This document shows, one piece after another, positions 1-13,600 of a stretch of 64,000 nt of DNA; position 1 is the stretch's first letter, and each line of letters begins with the position of its first letter. Both the position numbers and the translations under genes were made by a program. This stretch comes from Ciona savignyi (Eukaryota; Chordata; Ascidiacea; Phlebobranchia; Cionidae). The DNA lies in NCBI GenBank assembly GCA_000149265.1, contig CH003110.1, forward strand, positions 967,810-1,031,809, read 5' to 3'. The notes under the pieces were generated by a model. It worked only from the letters and a program-made list of their open reading frames with translations. It searched no databases and was not told where the DNA came from.

Positions 1-104
1 CTATATTTTTTAAATAAAACAAACGGGTTGCCTAGTTAACTAATCCCTCTTTGTATATTATACTTATACAAAGCATATAACGATTGTTTTTCAAAGGGAA
101 CCCA

Positions 105-170
105 TAATTAATATATGTATCGGTCGCGTTAACCATTCGGCCACACGATCGTACGGTTATATTTGCCATA
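105..170 (-). mobile_element. small tRNA-like repeat (GTCGTG family), fragment
   Basis: The reverse complement reads cgatcgtgtggccgaatggt then taacgcgaccg, the A-box end shared with copies at 46796, 47764 and 51470. Confidence 0.5.
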
Positions 171-414
171 CAAGGTTATGTCAATGTCTGGCCGTTGTCC
201 ATAGCAATAGTAACCAACACTTTTTTGAACGCAACTAAATACGAGTTCATTGGACAATTCGTGACAGAATCCTAAATGCTATTAAGTCACCTGGTACTCT
301 CTTCGTTTTAAATGTCAGTGATCTATGCTTATATATCTACAACGTTACAGTATTGGTAGACATGGATAACCAGTGGTGGTGTGTTTACCATTCATAAACA
401 ATGTCTTTTATTTT

Positions 415-710
415 TTTTGACCCTCCCCATTTTTAATCCGACCTATTTTTCACCATTACCCCTTTTTGACCTAACCCATTTTTTGTTTCCCCCCATTTTT
501 GACCCAATCTTTTTTTCAATCCACCCCATGTTTTTAACCAAACCCATTTTTGATCACAACCCCTTTTCAACCCAGCTAATTTTTGACCCAACCCATTTGT
601 TGCCCACCCCATTTTTGACCTTACCATTTTTTCAATCCACCCTCTTTTACCCTAACCCATTTTTGACCAACTTTATTTTTACCCACCCTATTTTACCCAA
701 CCCATATTCG
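415..710. repeat. minisatellite, unit about 16-18 bp
   Basis: Imperfect tandem copies of a unit like ttttgacccaacccat. Related short patches recur at 1123-1180 and 1346-1380. The open frames here are translations of the repeat. Confidence 0.85.
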
Positions 711-1120
711 GAAACTGCTATTCTAGGGCTAAGAGTGTTGGTCGTTACTCAACTAATGTTTGTTTTGATACCCCCCCCCCTCCCTACTTGCCACCAATGG
801 ATGTCCATAGGCAAGACACTTTGTATGCAAATTTTATTAAATATACTACGTACAATAATATCACAATTACAAACTGAGTAAGGACCCAAGGTAATCTAAT
901 AATTACATGGGGTATAAGAAGTAATCATGTGTACACCTGTTAATGAATAAACCAATAAATCAAAACATTGTTACAGAATGAATTACAAGTATTTTTTTAG
1001 GGGGGTAAAAAAATTAAAAGGTATTTAACATGGACAATTGACAGATCACCTTGCTCTCACAGTCAGGTTTTAATAGCTAATGCAGTCTGATAAAGTTTTC
1101 CAGGATCCAGGAAATATTTT
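711..1120. other. no gene recognised
   Basis: AT-rich sequence with a C homopolymer near 771-783. A missing first unc79 exon could lie in 1-1483, but no convincing start exon was seen. Confidence 0.5.
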
Positions 1121-1180
1121 CCCATTTTTTAATCCGACCCATTTTGAACCTAACAATTTCTTAACCAAATCCATTTTTTA

Positions 1181-1354
1181 CCCAGTGGATGGGTTCTACC
1201 AAATTGAAGGAACATATCTATCATTATCAACACACTGAAAACAACACACAAAGCTCTGGTAACCCGACGGTGGGCGCGAGGCGATCTGACAAATGCCCCT
1301 GTGATAACCCCCTTGGTTTTCCCATTCACGGGGATAAACATGAATATCCTATCC
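1181..1354 (+). mobile_element. SINE, 5'-truncated
   Basis: Begins in the body at cagtggatgggttctacc and runs to the aatatcctatcc tail. Confidence 0.8.
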
Positions 1355-1483
1355 ACCCACCCCATTTTTACCCATTTTAAACATTTTTTGATTTAATTGC
1401 ATAGCGTAATGCTTCTAATTGCATGGCGTAATATTTAGCGTACGACCACTGTCAACACATTTAAATTTACTTTTCCACCACAG

Positions 1484-1604
1484 TTTTAGCCAAGCTTCAC
1501 TACCTACAAGATTGCCATAGTAGGTTGCTATGGAACGTAGGAAGCACCCCATCCACCAATGATATATCAAACAGCCTGAAATATTTTAACACTGTGCTGT
1601 TAAG
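1484..1604 (+). CDS. unc79: unc79 exon 1 (first one found)
   Basis: Acceptor ccaccacag ends at 1483 and donor gtaaga begins at 1605. It reads HYLQDCHSRLLWN then DISNSLKYFNTVLL, matching recalled vertebrate YLQEYHNRVLHN and DIANTLKYFSQTLL near the N-terminus. It enters in phase 1 and leaves in phase 2, so a short exon with the ATG must lie upstream; I could not place it. Confidence 0.85.
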
Positions 1605-4600
1605 GTAAGAACTAATTGAATTCCTACACCTGACATGCCATAAAAGTTGGGGTTTTATGTTTTTATTTGGTTGGAAAACGCAGACGATGTTAAGTTATAC
1701 ATCAACAAATTTTTCGGGGTAAACTAAAAGGAGGAAAAGAGAGGTGGGAAGAAGGAAAACTGTACAATAAAGTTAAGATTAGGGCATAAGTTTTTTGAAT
1801 AGTTAGTAAGCAGTTTCCCCCCTTCTGACTTTTCCTTCTTTTGGTGTTGCCCCAAATTTCCTTGTATCTCCAAATTAGTTTGTGTCATATGATTGAGATA
1901 CCTTCTATTGCTTTTTTTAATACATCAATCGATTAGTCTTAAGTGGCCGTCATGCAACATGTGTACAAAGTGTATTCAGATGTGTGTCCGGTGCCTTTCC
2001 CTGGGACATATCTTGCCTACCAATATTTAGTTTTGATTCAATCAACACTTTTAATTGGCATATATGTTTTTTTAAATTTATTTTTAAATTGTTTTCACTT
2101 AAATACGATTAATGTCAGTATTATGAAAGACATCTGATCAACTGACCAAAAAACAAGGTTCAACCAAACATTACAGAAAATCAATCAAATAATCAACAAA
2201 AAAGGAAATCGGCGAGCGTCAGAAAATGCAAATAATTTAAAAAGAATAGAATAGGATTGCCCAAGGACATAACTGACCATCTAATGACCAGTTTTCAACC
2301 TGAAAACCTTCTGCTAAAAGTCGACGCACTTAACCTTTAGACTAATTTGTCGTACAAAATTACCGCCAAAAAAATAAAACCAAAACTTTACAGTATCATG
2401 AAAGATGTGACAAAGGATGAAGGGCCGGGAAAATCACGTCATATCCCTTGGTTGGACAGTTCCTATGTTTTCATGAAGAATGTCACATACAACTACCCAT
2501 CGCTAGACTACTATAGCCTATATGACGTCGCTATTTCAATGATGTCTAAGCTACCACGGCTACATTCGGGACATCATGGTAAGATGTTTACTTTTTGGCT
2601 GGTTGGATAGGATATTCATGTTTTTTGTGAATGGGAAAACCAAGGGCGTTATTACCTTATGACCACCTTTGCGTTACCAAAGCTAGTGCATTGTATTGTG
2701 TATTAAGATGTTCCTTCAATTTTGCTGGACCCAATTAATCCAGTGGTTTCAGGATACTTCTGCTAGTGCCTCACATAAAAACACAACTGTTTAGCTAGCG
2801 ATCAGTTTTAAACCGACAATCTATTTGCTGAAATGCGCTAACCCACTAACTAATCAGTTGAATGTTAAGTCAGTTTAGTTTATGTTTTGTTTCTTTATTT
2901 ATGTTAAAAAGACACAGCAATATTAATATTGCTATAGGAAAAAGAGGAAATCTTTAAAAAAGACAATTTAAAAAAAAATTAATAATTATAATAATAAAAA
3001 ATAAATATATGCTAAACATGGCTGCAAAATCTAAATTTCAATCATATGAATACACTGCAATAGCTGAAATAACCACAATGGTGGGTCCGAGGTTATCTAA
3101 TAATTGATAATACCTATTGGTTTTTCCCTTGGTAAAACATGAATTTCTGATCCTAGATTATGGAGAAACTGTTATGACTTTTTCTGTTGCAACGTTTTGG
3201 GACAATTTATTATTCATAATACATCAAAAACGAGGCAATCAAAACAAAAACAAAACAAGAAAATATTGAAAAATGAAAATTAAAATGCAAAGTATTTAAA
3301 TTACCATTAAAAAAAGGCAAAAGAATTCAAATTAACATTAAAAAACGCAAAAGTATTTAAATTAACATTAAAAAAAGGCAAAAGAATTTAAATTAATGAC
3401 ATGGAAATAAAAATAAAACTTTATATTACCAATTTTTCAGAGCTGGCGCACATGTTGATGGAGACTGTTTGCCTCGTCACTATTTTCCTGGATGAGAGTG
3501 CAAGAGCAAATGTTCCGCTTAAAGTTGCCGGGATTATCTCCGAGTTCTGTTGGAACTCAACTCATGTCATCATACAGGAGTTTATTGTGAAAAAGCTATG
3601 CACCACTATCCTACCCACTTGCTTAGGTGAGTCAGGTTACTTTAATTTGATTAATACAGTAGAAATTTCATGTTTCTGTCGTGATTTTTTATTGTTTATA
3701 AAATCTGTTTTCCAAAACTTTGATCGTCCTGTAAATGTTAGACCAATAAGCTTTACATCCGACTGATTATTTTGGTGGGTTAGTCTGTCACCTTTAAGCT
3801 GTAGATTCGAAACCTGTTGCTAGCTAGCCTGTTGTGTACTTGGGCAAGGTACTTAGAGGATATAGTCTAAATTCAGTGGAATAATAGGTTCCAGCAAATT
3901 AAAAGGCCGTCAGAACCAAACACAGCACACTGCAATAGCTTTAGTAACCTGACGTTGGGTACAAGGTAATTCAATAATTACCTGTGTATTAATCCCCCTT
4001 GCATTTTCCCATTAAAGAAGATAAATATGAATATCATATCCTTACCCAAAAAACAACCATTCCAGGCATGATGGTTCAACAAAGGAATCTGATCAGCTGC
4101 TATGACTCCATACCAGCTGTGATCACCATTATATTGGAGGAAATTCAGAACATTTCGTTGCATTTTCAAGTTGTGGAGACGATTATGATGTTTAAACAGG
4201 ATGTTTGGATGGTAGGAAGAATGTTTATTTCAAGTCACCCACTTTTTACATACCCCAAATCCCAATAGTCTGGCCGGTTAGTCTAGTGGTTTAGTACGTC
4301 GCCTTTCAGCCGAAAGGTTGTAGGTGCGAAACTGGTCGCTAGCTAGCTGGTTGTGTCCTTGGGCAAGGCACTTAACGGACATTGCCTGAACCCAGCGGAT
4401 TAGTGGGTTCAACCAAATTGAAGGAACGTGTCTATCATATACAATGCACTGCAATAGCTCCGGTAACTCTACGGTGGACGCGAGGCGACTTGATGATTGC
4501 CCGTGTATCCCCAAATCACCCACTTTTCCACATAAAGGTTTCAACAATTCCCTTAAATCCCCCACTTACCCGCTGTTGGTGGGTGTATATGCTAAGCACA

Positions 4601-7600
4601 TATGGTGATATCCAAAGATCACATACAGTGATAAAAAGATCACATACAGTGATATCCACATTCTGAGCATAGTTTGGCTTAGTTTATTTTTTGCTTCTTC
4701 GTTACATTAAAAAAAAACAGCACAATTATTTCAAGTTGCGAAGACAGGATAAAACGGCAAGACTACCGTAGTCACATCCTTACTGTAAATAGACACGGTA
4801 TAATGGAGTAACAAAATGATGTGGTCGTTAAACCCTAAAAAATATGATGTGGCCAGTTAACCTCAAAAAATAATGTGGACGTTTAACTGTAAAAAAAATT
4901 ATGTGGCCGTTAGACCTTAAAAGCTTATGGTAACCACAGAAATCATTGCCCCAAATCCATTTGAATCCCCACAGGATCTAATGTCAGTTATCTCATATGG
5001 AGGAGGAAAGGCTAAACCTTACGCAGCTCAATTGTTATTCCACTACTGGCCATCCTTACACCAATATCCTACTCTTGAGCACAACACTCCATCGAAAATA
5101 GGTTTGTTTGTAGCAATTGTATTGTAGAAATGTGTGTATATGTTTTGGAAAGTATGAGTTGCAACACCTGGATTCTTGTGTTCTCAGGCAATGAATTTTT
5201 TCCTGAACTCAGCCTTTTGAGAGGATAGGATATTCAAGTTTTTTCCTGTGAATGGGAAAATCAAGGGGGTTAACATAGGAAATCGTCAGATCATCTTGTG
5301 CCCACCGTCTGGTTAACGGAGCTAATGCAGGGTGTTGAGTATGATTCAAACAATCCTTCAATTTAGTAGAACCCAATAATTGGGTACAGGCAATGTCCGT
5401 TAAGTGTCTTGCCCAAGGAAAGGAATGTTTAATCATATTTTATAATGTTTTGATAATATACTGTGAATTAGAAACCGCAAGAGGTGTTCTGACACGGTCA
5501 AATTATCACCCACCGTCGGGTTATCGGAGCCATTGTAGTGTATTTTGTATGATGAGTACTGATTAGTCTGGTGGGTTATGGCAAAATATTTCAGCAGAAG
5601 GGTTGCAGGTTCAAAACTTGTCACTGGATAATTAGTTGTGTCCTTGGGCAAGGCACTTAACAGAAATTGCCTGAACCCAGCTAAAGAATGGGTTCTACTA
5701 AATTGAAGAAACATATAAATCATACACAACACACTGCAATAGCTCCAGTAACCTTACGGTGGGCGCGAGTTTATCTCACGTGTGTTAACCCCCTTGGTTT
5801 TCCCATTTACGGGAATAAACATACATATCCTATCCTAATACGTCCATTTAATTTAATAATAAAAATACCCACAGAATACCACATGGTGCCGTGTATGAAC
5901 ATCGAATGCAAATCGGAACCGAACAGCAACGCATCAACTATAATGATATTAGATCAATCGTTGTCAACCAAGATGGCCAACGCCCCCCCTCCTTTATACC
6001 TGTGCCATTCCTGTTCCCAGGTTTGTCCCGAAATTATGTTAAAAAAATGGAATATTTATATATATTTTATGTTCCCTGTTTCATTTATTGTTTCGTTTCA
6101 AAGTTTTTGTTAAAAAAATTAGATATCACCCCAAAAAATTAGGTTTTAGTTTTTATTTTTTTTATATTTTTATCCCCTATATCATTTTTTTGTTTTTTTG
6201 GTTTGTTTCACTTTTTTAATAAAATTATTATTATAATCTTTAAAAATGATATATTACGGGATTTAAAAATTAGGTTTTAATTTTGTTTAAAACTTTAATT
6301 TTGTTCATTAAAAATATTATGTTATAAATTTTAAATTTCCTAATACTCTTTAAAGACCAAGAAGATTATTTAAGGATTTATTCTCAGGTTGTTGTGCAGA
6401 AAAATGATGTTTTGTCTTCGCTTGAAATAATGCTACCGACGGAACGAATCAGTGTAAATTGTGAGAACAAAGTAAGTATTTGGGTTTACTTGTGCCTGGT
6501 GTATTAGGTGAATTTGGACCACTCATTAGATACCACTGGGTTGGAGCAATGTAAAGTGGCTTGCTCATGTTCACAGTAATACACCTCATGTCCACAGCCG
6601 AGTTGCTGGAGCTATTNNNNNNNNNNNNNNNNNNNNNNNNNNNNNNNNNNNNNNNNNNNNNNNNNNNNNNNNNNNNNNNNNNNNNNNNNNNNNNNNNNNN
6701 NNNNNNNNNNNNNNNNGGAGCTATTAGATTGTGTGGATAATCAGATCATGCATTATACATGTATAAAACAAGCCCACCACTCAGTACAACAACGACACAC
6801 AGCAAAGTGGGCAAATAAAAAAAAATATCGAAAAAATTAATTCTTAAATATAACATCGAAAAATTAAATTATTATAAAAAAAATAATTATAATTTTAAAA
6901 ACAAATAAAAAAATCAATAATTATAATGTCGAAAAACTAATTAGAAAAAAATTAATTATAAAAAAATTTATTTTAAAAAAATTAGAAAAAAATCATTATT
7001 TCCAACAGCACTGCTTATCGAAAGACACGACAGCCACCATCACTTTATGTAGCAGCCAACGTCGGTTTAGTAGCATCCCCCAACCCCAAGGTTCCATCCT
7101 TCTTCATTATAACTGGAATCGACTGGAAAACCGATCGACCCGCTACTGCTCCGAGTGTTTCTGCAATCTCCGAAATGTTCTGAAGCATCTGAACCTCATT
7201 ACACAGATGTCTCCTATCTGCGCGTGGGACTCTAGCAATCACTTTATGCAGCAGACGGTTGTTAATACCATTGGAAGGTGATCTGAATGTTTAGGATCGG
7301 ATATTTTATGTTGATTGCTGTGGATGGGGAAAACGCAAGGGGTGCTAATGCACAACATTTTATGTGGTGACAATTTATGTAAAAAAATATCTGACAGTTT
7401 ATGTAAAAAAGTATGACAGTTTATGTAAAAAAAATCTGACAATTTATGTAAAAAAAAAATCTGACAATTTATGTAAAAAAAAAATCTGACAATTTATGTA
7501 AAAAAAAAATCTGACAATTTATGTAAAAAAAATCTGACAATTTATGTAAAAAAAAATCTGACAGTTTATGTAAAAAAGCTTTATTCATGCGTATCATTGG

Positions 7601-10600
7601 ACACCTCGTGTCAACAGTCGAGTTGTTGAAAGTATTAAAGTGTGTGGATGGTTGGTTCAGTTATATCCTTATTGGTAAGAAGCCAGGCTTTATCCACAGG
7701 CATCGTAAGCCCACTGTATATAGGGGATTATTTATTCCCCATGACACCGCATGCTCACAGTCGAGTTGCTGGAGCTATTACAGTGTGTGAATGGTTGGTT
7801 TAGTTATATCTTCGTAGATGGGAAGCTAGACTATGTTCGCAGGTATCTTAAGACATCTCATGCTCACAGTCGAGTTGCTGGAGTCATTACAGTGTGTAAA
7901 TGGTTGGTTCAGTTATATCATCATGGGTGGGAAGCCAGATTTTATCCATGAGTATCGTAAGCCCACTGTGGGGAACAGTTGAATTATATATCCCCGATGA
8001 CATCTCATGCCCACAGTCGAGTTACTGGAGCTATTAAAGTGTGTGGATGGTTGGTTCAGTTATATCCTCATTGGTAAGAAGCCAGGCTTTATCCACAGGC
8101 ATCGTAAGCCCACTGTATATAGGGGATTATTTATCCTCCACGACACCTCATGCTCACAGTCGAGTATTTTGTCCTCCAGCTTGCTCCTGGAGGGAGAGGA
8201 CAAGGCATGGTCCCGCATCTCCGAGGAGGATCTCTTCGAAGCAAGCAAACCTCCCAAGACATCGATCCGAGAATCGATCACATCCTCCATCCAACTTCCG
8301 CTGTATGAATTGAAAAGTGGGTTGGGTTTAGGATAGGATGTTGATTTTTATTTTAGGATAGGATATTCATGTTTATTTTAGGATAGGATATTCATGTTGG
8401 TTTTAGGATAGGATATTTATGTTTATCCTCGTGAATGGTAAAGAGGTGGGAGTAAAGGCGTTCCACTTACCCACCAAGCTAATCAGTCGTTTATGATTTT
8501 TTTAAGAAATCTTCTTTCCAGTTTTGTCTTGAAGAATTAGTCTATGTCCAGGCAATGTTTGCCTTTTTAACTCACTTTAATAGTAGAAATGGGTAATTGC
8601 GTCATCATTTTAGCAGAGTAGCAGTTCGAAACTAGTCTCTAGTTAGTCGGTTGTGTCCTTGGCGAGGCAATAAGCAGACATTGCCAGAACCCAGAGGAAT
8701 AAAAGGTTCTAACAAATTAAAAAAATGCCTGAATCCCTTCTCTTAACCTGATGGTGGGCGCGAGCTGCGAGGTAATAGCCTAGCCTACTCTATTCCAACT
8801 TTCATACAAAAGGAAATTTCTGGCTCATATTTTTTTATCTTTGACTATTAATTAAGCTAACTGGCTTAATCCTATTGTGCTGTCTAAATAACGACGTCAT
8901 TCCAGACATCTACCCGTGCGGGGCATGTGCTGAAAACATCGGTTCCCATAGCGAGAGTCTTGCTCAGTTTGGTGTGTGGTTACTTGTGCGTATCTGTCCC
9001 CCACAGAAGAACATCAACCAGGTTTGTGGGGGGGAGGGGGGAAGGTTGTTTTTTGGTGGGGAAGGGGGTTAAGAAATTGTTTGGTGGGGTGATGAAAAAA
9101 AGCGTTTTGATTTTTATTTTCGGCTTTTCTTTCTTATAATGTTCATGCAATTTTCCTTTTTTTTCAAGATTTTTTAACAATTTTACATTTAACCTGGCGA
9201 AGTCCTCTATTTAACAATTTAATTCTTCAGAAACTGGTTTGCCAACTTATCTCCAATGTGTTGTGCTGGTATCGGAAAACTACATGTTTGAAAGCTGGTA
9301 AGTTGCTGCACAACATAATGCATGGAGTTGTAGGATGATCTAAACAAAAAGCATAAAGTTTAAATTGTACTTTTCATATTGAGACGTTTCGGGATGTAAC
9401 TCAATTCCATTATCAATTACAGCATAATGCATGGAGTTGTAGGATATTTTTAGGCAAAAAAACACAGAAACAACTTAAATTTTATTTTTGCAATATAATT
9501 TTCTGTCAAATAGTTAGGTGGTTTAAGGCATTTCGTGTTACCTAAAAGTTTTCAAGATTAAAACACTATTCAGGTATGTTTTTGGGCAGGGCACCCATTA
9601 ACAGACACTACCTGTACCTAGTACATTAATTCTATTTGAATACACCCTTAATCATATACAAAGCACAAAGCATCCATTAGGCCATTACCTTACGTTTTCC
9701 CATCCACAGCAATAAAATCATACACATACACAACACACTGCAATAGCTCAGGTAACCCGACGGTGGTTGCGAGGGAATCTGACCATTGCCTGTGTGTTTG
9801 GTTTTCCAATTCACAGAAATAAACATGGAAATCCTATATTACAGATGAATTGGGAAGTAGATTGGAAAATCTCAAACCACAGGTAAGTTGGTTTAAATTT
9901 TAAGTCCTGCTTTAAGCAGTGCAATAGATACGTTCAACCGCTTAGCTTGGTAGATTAGTGTGTAACCTTTTAGCAAAAGGGTTGCAGGTTCGAAACTGGC
10001 AGTGGGTGCCAGGTGATCTGACGATTGGCAATGTTAACCCCCTTAGATTTTCCCATTCACAGGGATAAACATGATAATCCTATCCTATGTCGTAGATTCA
10101 TGTTATTTGTCTAACGCGGTAAAGTATTTGTCTGGCTGGATAGCTCTATCGGTAAGTCGTTTGTCTCTTGGCAGCCTAAGGGTTGCAGCATCAAAACTAA
10201 CCTCCCGCTACACAATTTTATCTTAAGGATTGCTCTGTGCAGACATTGTTTGAACCCAGTTAATTACCGAAACCGAAAGAACATATTAATATTTAACACA
10301 CACACAACACACTACAATAGCTCCAGTACCCTACAGCTAGGTAATCTAACATTTTTTTAACAATATCTAACCCGACAGTGGGTGCATGGTAATATGACAA
10401 ATTTTAACAATATATTCAGTTACCCTACAATGGGTACAAGATCTTATGAAAACATGTTCACCCATTCACAAAATAATTGGGCTCACACAATCGTTTTTTA
10501 CATTGTTTTAACCTCCAACGAATTTACAAACCATTAACTATTGTCCGACTGATTGGCTTGGTGGATTAGTATGTCGCCTTTTAGAGGAAAGGTTGCAAGT

Positions 10601-13600
10601 TCAAAATTGATTGCAAGCGTCAGTTGTGGCTTTGGGCAAGGCACTTAAACAAACATTGCCTGAACCCAGCGGATTAATGGGTTCTACCAAATTAAGGGAA
10701 CAGCTGAATTATACACAACACACTACAATAGCTCAGGTAACCTGACAGTGGGCGCAAGGTGATCTGATGATTGTCAGTTTGTTAACCCCCTTGCATTTTC
10801 CCATTAACGGGAATAAACATGAATATCCTATCCCGACTAAATTAGTTCCCCACAAATCATTCATCTCCAGTTTCTACATGATTGGTTGGAGCAAATGTGC
10901 AGCTTATATTTTGACGTGGTTGTCACGATATTGTCCCCCAACCCACCCCAGAACTCGAGAGTTAGGGGTCACTGGTGTGTGGGTGATATGGGTGTTGTTG
11001 ATGTCTGTTGTTTTAATGTTGTTGTCATTAGTTCTGAATGTTGTTGTCATTATTGTTGTTGCCATTAGTGTTGAATGTTGTTGTTATTATTGTTGAATGT
11101 AGTTGTCATTATCCATGTATTGTTGACTTTTCTTTGTTTGTTTATTTGTCCGACAGATTAGTCTAGTGGTTTAATGTGTCACCTTTTAGCCGAAGGGTTA
11201 CAGTTTGGAAACTGAAGATCTACCTAGTCGGTTGTGTCCTTGGGCAAAGCACTTAATGGACATTGCCTAAATCCAGATGATTAATGGGTTCTACCAAATT
11301 GAAGCCACATGTGAATCATACACAAAACACTGCAACACTTTTCTGTTAAGCTATTACCAAAAAAATTCTATTTTTTTATATATTTTACACAGTAGGCTAC
11401 TTTAACCTGTGGACTTCACTTCTATACATATTGGAAATCAATATTAAAACACATGGCACAAGTAAAGTTAACTGAAAAAAATATGACAACAATTTACTTC
11501 CAAAAAAATTCCAAAATCTACTAGAGAAAAATATTGCGCTACTTGTGATAACAATGGCGTTGTTTTGACTAACAGGCATTTTATAATATTTTGCCCTGTG
11601 ACAAATGACATAGTGATTCCAATGTAAAGATGCAACAGTCCGCACTGTTTGTATTAATTATACTTTATTAGTACTGTCTTTTACAGCACTTTATATCTTA
11701 ATCATTAACTCAGGGACACAATGCAACCGCTGTGGAGACATTATGAAGATTCGCTCTCATTGATTGTTTGTCTCGCGTCGTACTCTGTTATCAGGTGATT
11801 TGCATTATTTGTGTATAAACATCTCTTACAGTTTAGGAGGATAGGGATATTCATGTTTATCCCGTAAATTAAAAACGCAAGGGGCGTTAACACACGTACA
11901 ATTGTCAGATCACCTCGCTGCCACTGTCCGGTTAGGTATTGCAGTGTGTTGCGTATGATTTAGATGTTCCTTCAATTTAGTAGAACCCATTATTCAACTA
12001 GGTTAAGGCAATGTTTGTTAAAAAAAAACTAGCTTCAGTGTTTAACCTGCAACCTTTCGATTGAAAAGCATCACACCAACTCACTAGACTATTCAACTGG
12101 ACAACTTTTACGTTTTACATTCAAATGTAATATAACATGAATATTGTATCATTTCCTGAGCTTTAAAACATGGGCTTTTAATGATCTATCCAATCCAGAC
12201 TGGAGATGTGGGACAGTCTTATGCCCCTGTGGCTCACAGCTATCAATGAGAATATCAGTGCGAGTGAAATGAATCACCTTAAGTCTGTTCTGAAGTAAGT
12301 TGTTCATATAGCCTGTCTGTTGCACAGTAATACACCTCATGCCCACCGTCCAGTAGAGTAATACACCTTATGCCCATTGTCGAACACAGTAATACATTTT
12401 ATGCCTACAGTCGAGTTGCTGGAGCTATTCCAGTGTGTGGATAATCAGATATGACTTTCAATTTGGACGACTCATTAGATACCACTGGTTTGGAGCAATT
12501 TAAAGTGGTTTGCTCAGGTGCACAGTAATACACCTCATGCCTACAGTCGAGTTGCTGGAGCTATTTCAGTGTGTGGATAATTAGACATGACTTTCAATTT
12601 GAAGACTTATTAGATACCACTGGGTTGGAGCAATGTAAAGTGGCTTGCTCAGGTGCACAGTAATACACCTCATGTCCACGATTGAATTGCTGGAGCTATT
12701 ACAGTGTGTGGATAATTAGACAAGACTTTCAATTTGGACGAATCATTAGATACCACTGGGTTGGAGCAATGTAAAGTGGCTTGCTCAGGTGCACAGTAAT
12801 ACACCTCATGCCTACAGTCGAGTTGCTGGAGCTATTTCAGTGTGTGGATAATTAGACATGACTTTCAATTTGAAGACTTATTAGATACCACTGGGTTGGA
12901 GCAATGTAAAGTGGCTTGCTCAGGTGCACAGTAATACACCTCATGTCCACGATTGAATTGCTGGACCTATTACAGTGTGTGGATAATCAGACATTTTAAT
13001 TGGACGAATCATTAGATACCACTGGGTTGGAATAATGTAAAGTGGCTTGCTCAGGTGCACATCACTTCACAGCCAATCTAACACCCCAAACCTCCCTCCC
13101 CAGCACCCTACTTGACCCCCACCTCCCCCCGCTACCATTCGAATCACACAGCATGTTCGCATTCGTGTACGATCGCTTCTCTCAACACACACTCGGCTCG
13201 TACGAGGTTTCCCTCGAGTGGCTGCAGGTACGAGGGTTGTTTTGCTCTTTTAATTATGAAAACCTTTTTAATTTTCCTTTTCTTTTTAAACATTTTTTTT
13301 ATATTTAAAGAAATGATAGTTTTGCTCTTTAAATTATGCAAACCTTTTTAATTTTCCTTTTCTTTTTAAACATTTTTTTTATATTTAAAGAAATGATAGT
13401 TTTGCTCTTTAAATTATGCAAACCTTTTTAATTTTTCTTTTCTTTTTAAACATTTTTTTTATATTTAAAGAAATGATAGTTATGCTCTTTAAATTATGCA
13501 AACCTTTTTAATTTTTCTTTTCTTTTTAAACATTTTTTTTATATTTAAAGAAATGATAGTTTTGCTCTTTAATCTATGCAAACCTTTTTAATTTTTCTTT

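Noticed and set aside
381-881. 166-codon open frame rich in Phe and Pro
   Set aside because: It is the translation of the 16-18 bp minisatellite; composition follows the repeat and there is no known similarity.
1943-2010. Open stretch reading VCPVPFPGT, like the PVPFP segment of vertebrate UNC79
   Set aside because: All nearby AG acceptors would need phase 1, while exon 1 leaves in phase 2. Exon 1 joins 2394 in phase without it, and no donor follows the motif.
2341-2393. Longer exon 2 starting at 2341 with KPKLYS resembling vertebrate RSLLYS
   Set aside because: The acceptor at 2340 is phase 0, which does not match exon 1, and the sequence before about 2352 is the head of a SINE fragment.
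12325-13065. Regular direct repeats that could be taken for a CRISPR-like array
   Set aside because: Units are contiguous without unique spacers, and the genome is eukaryotic.
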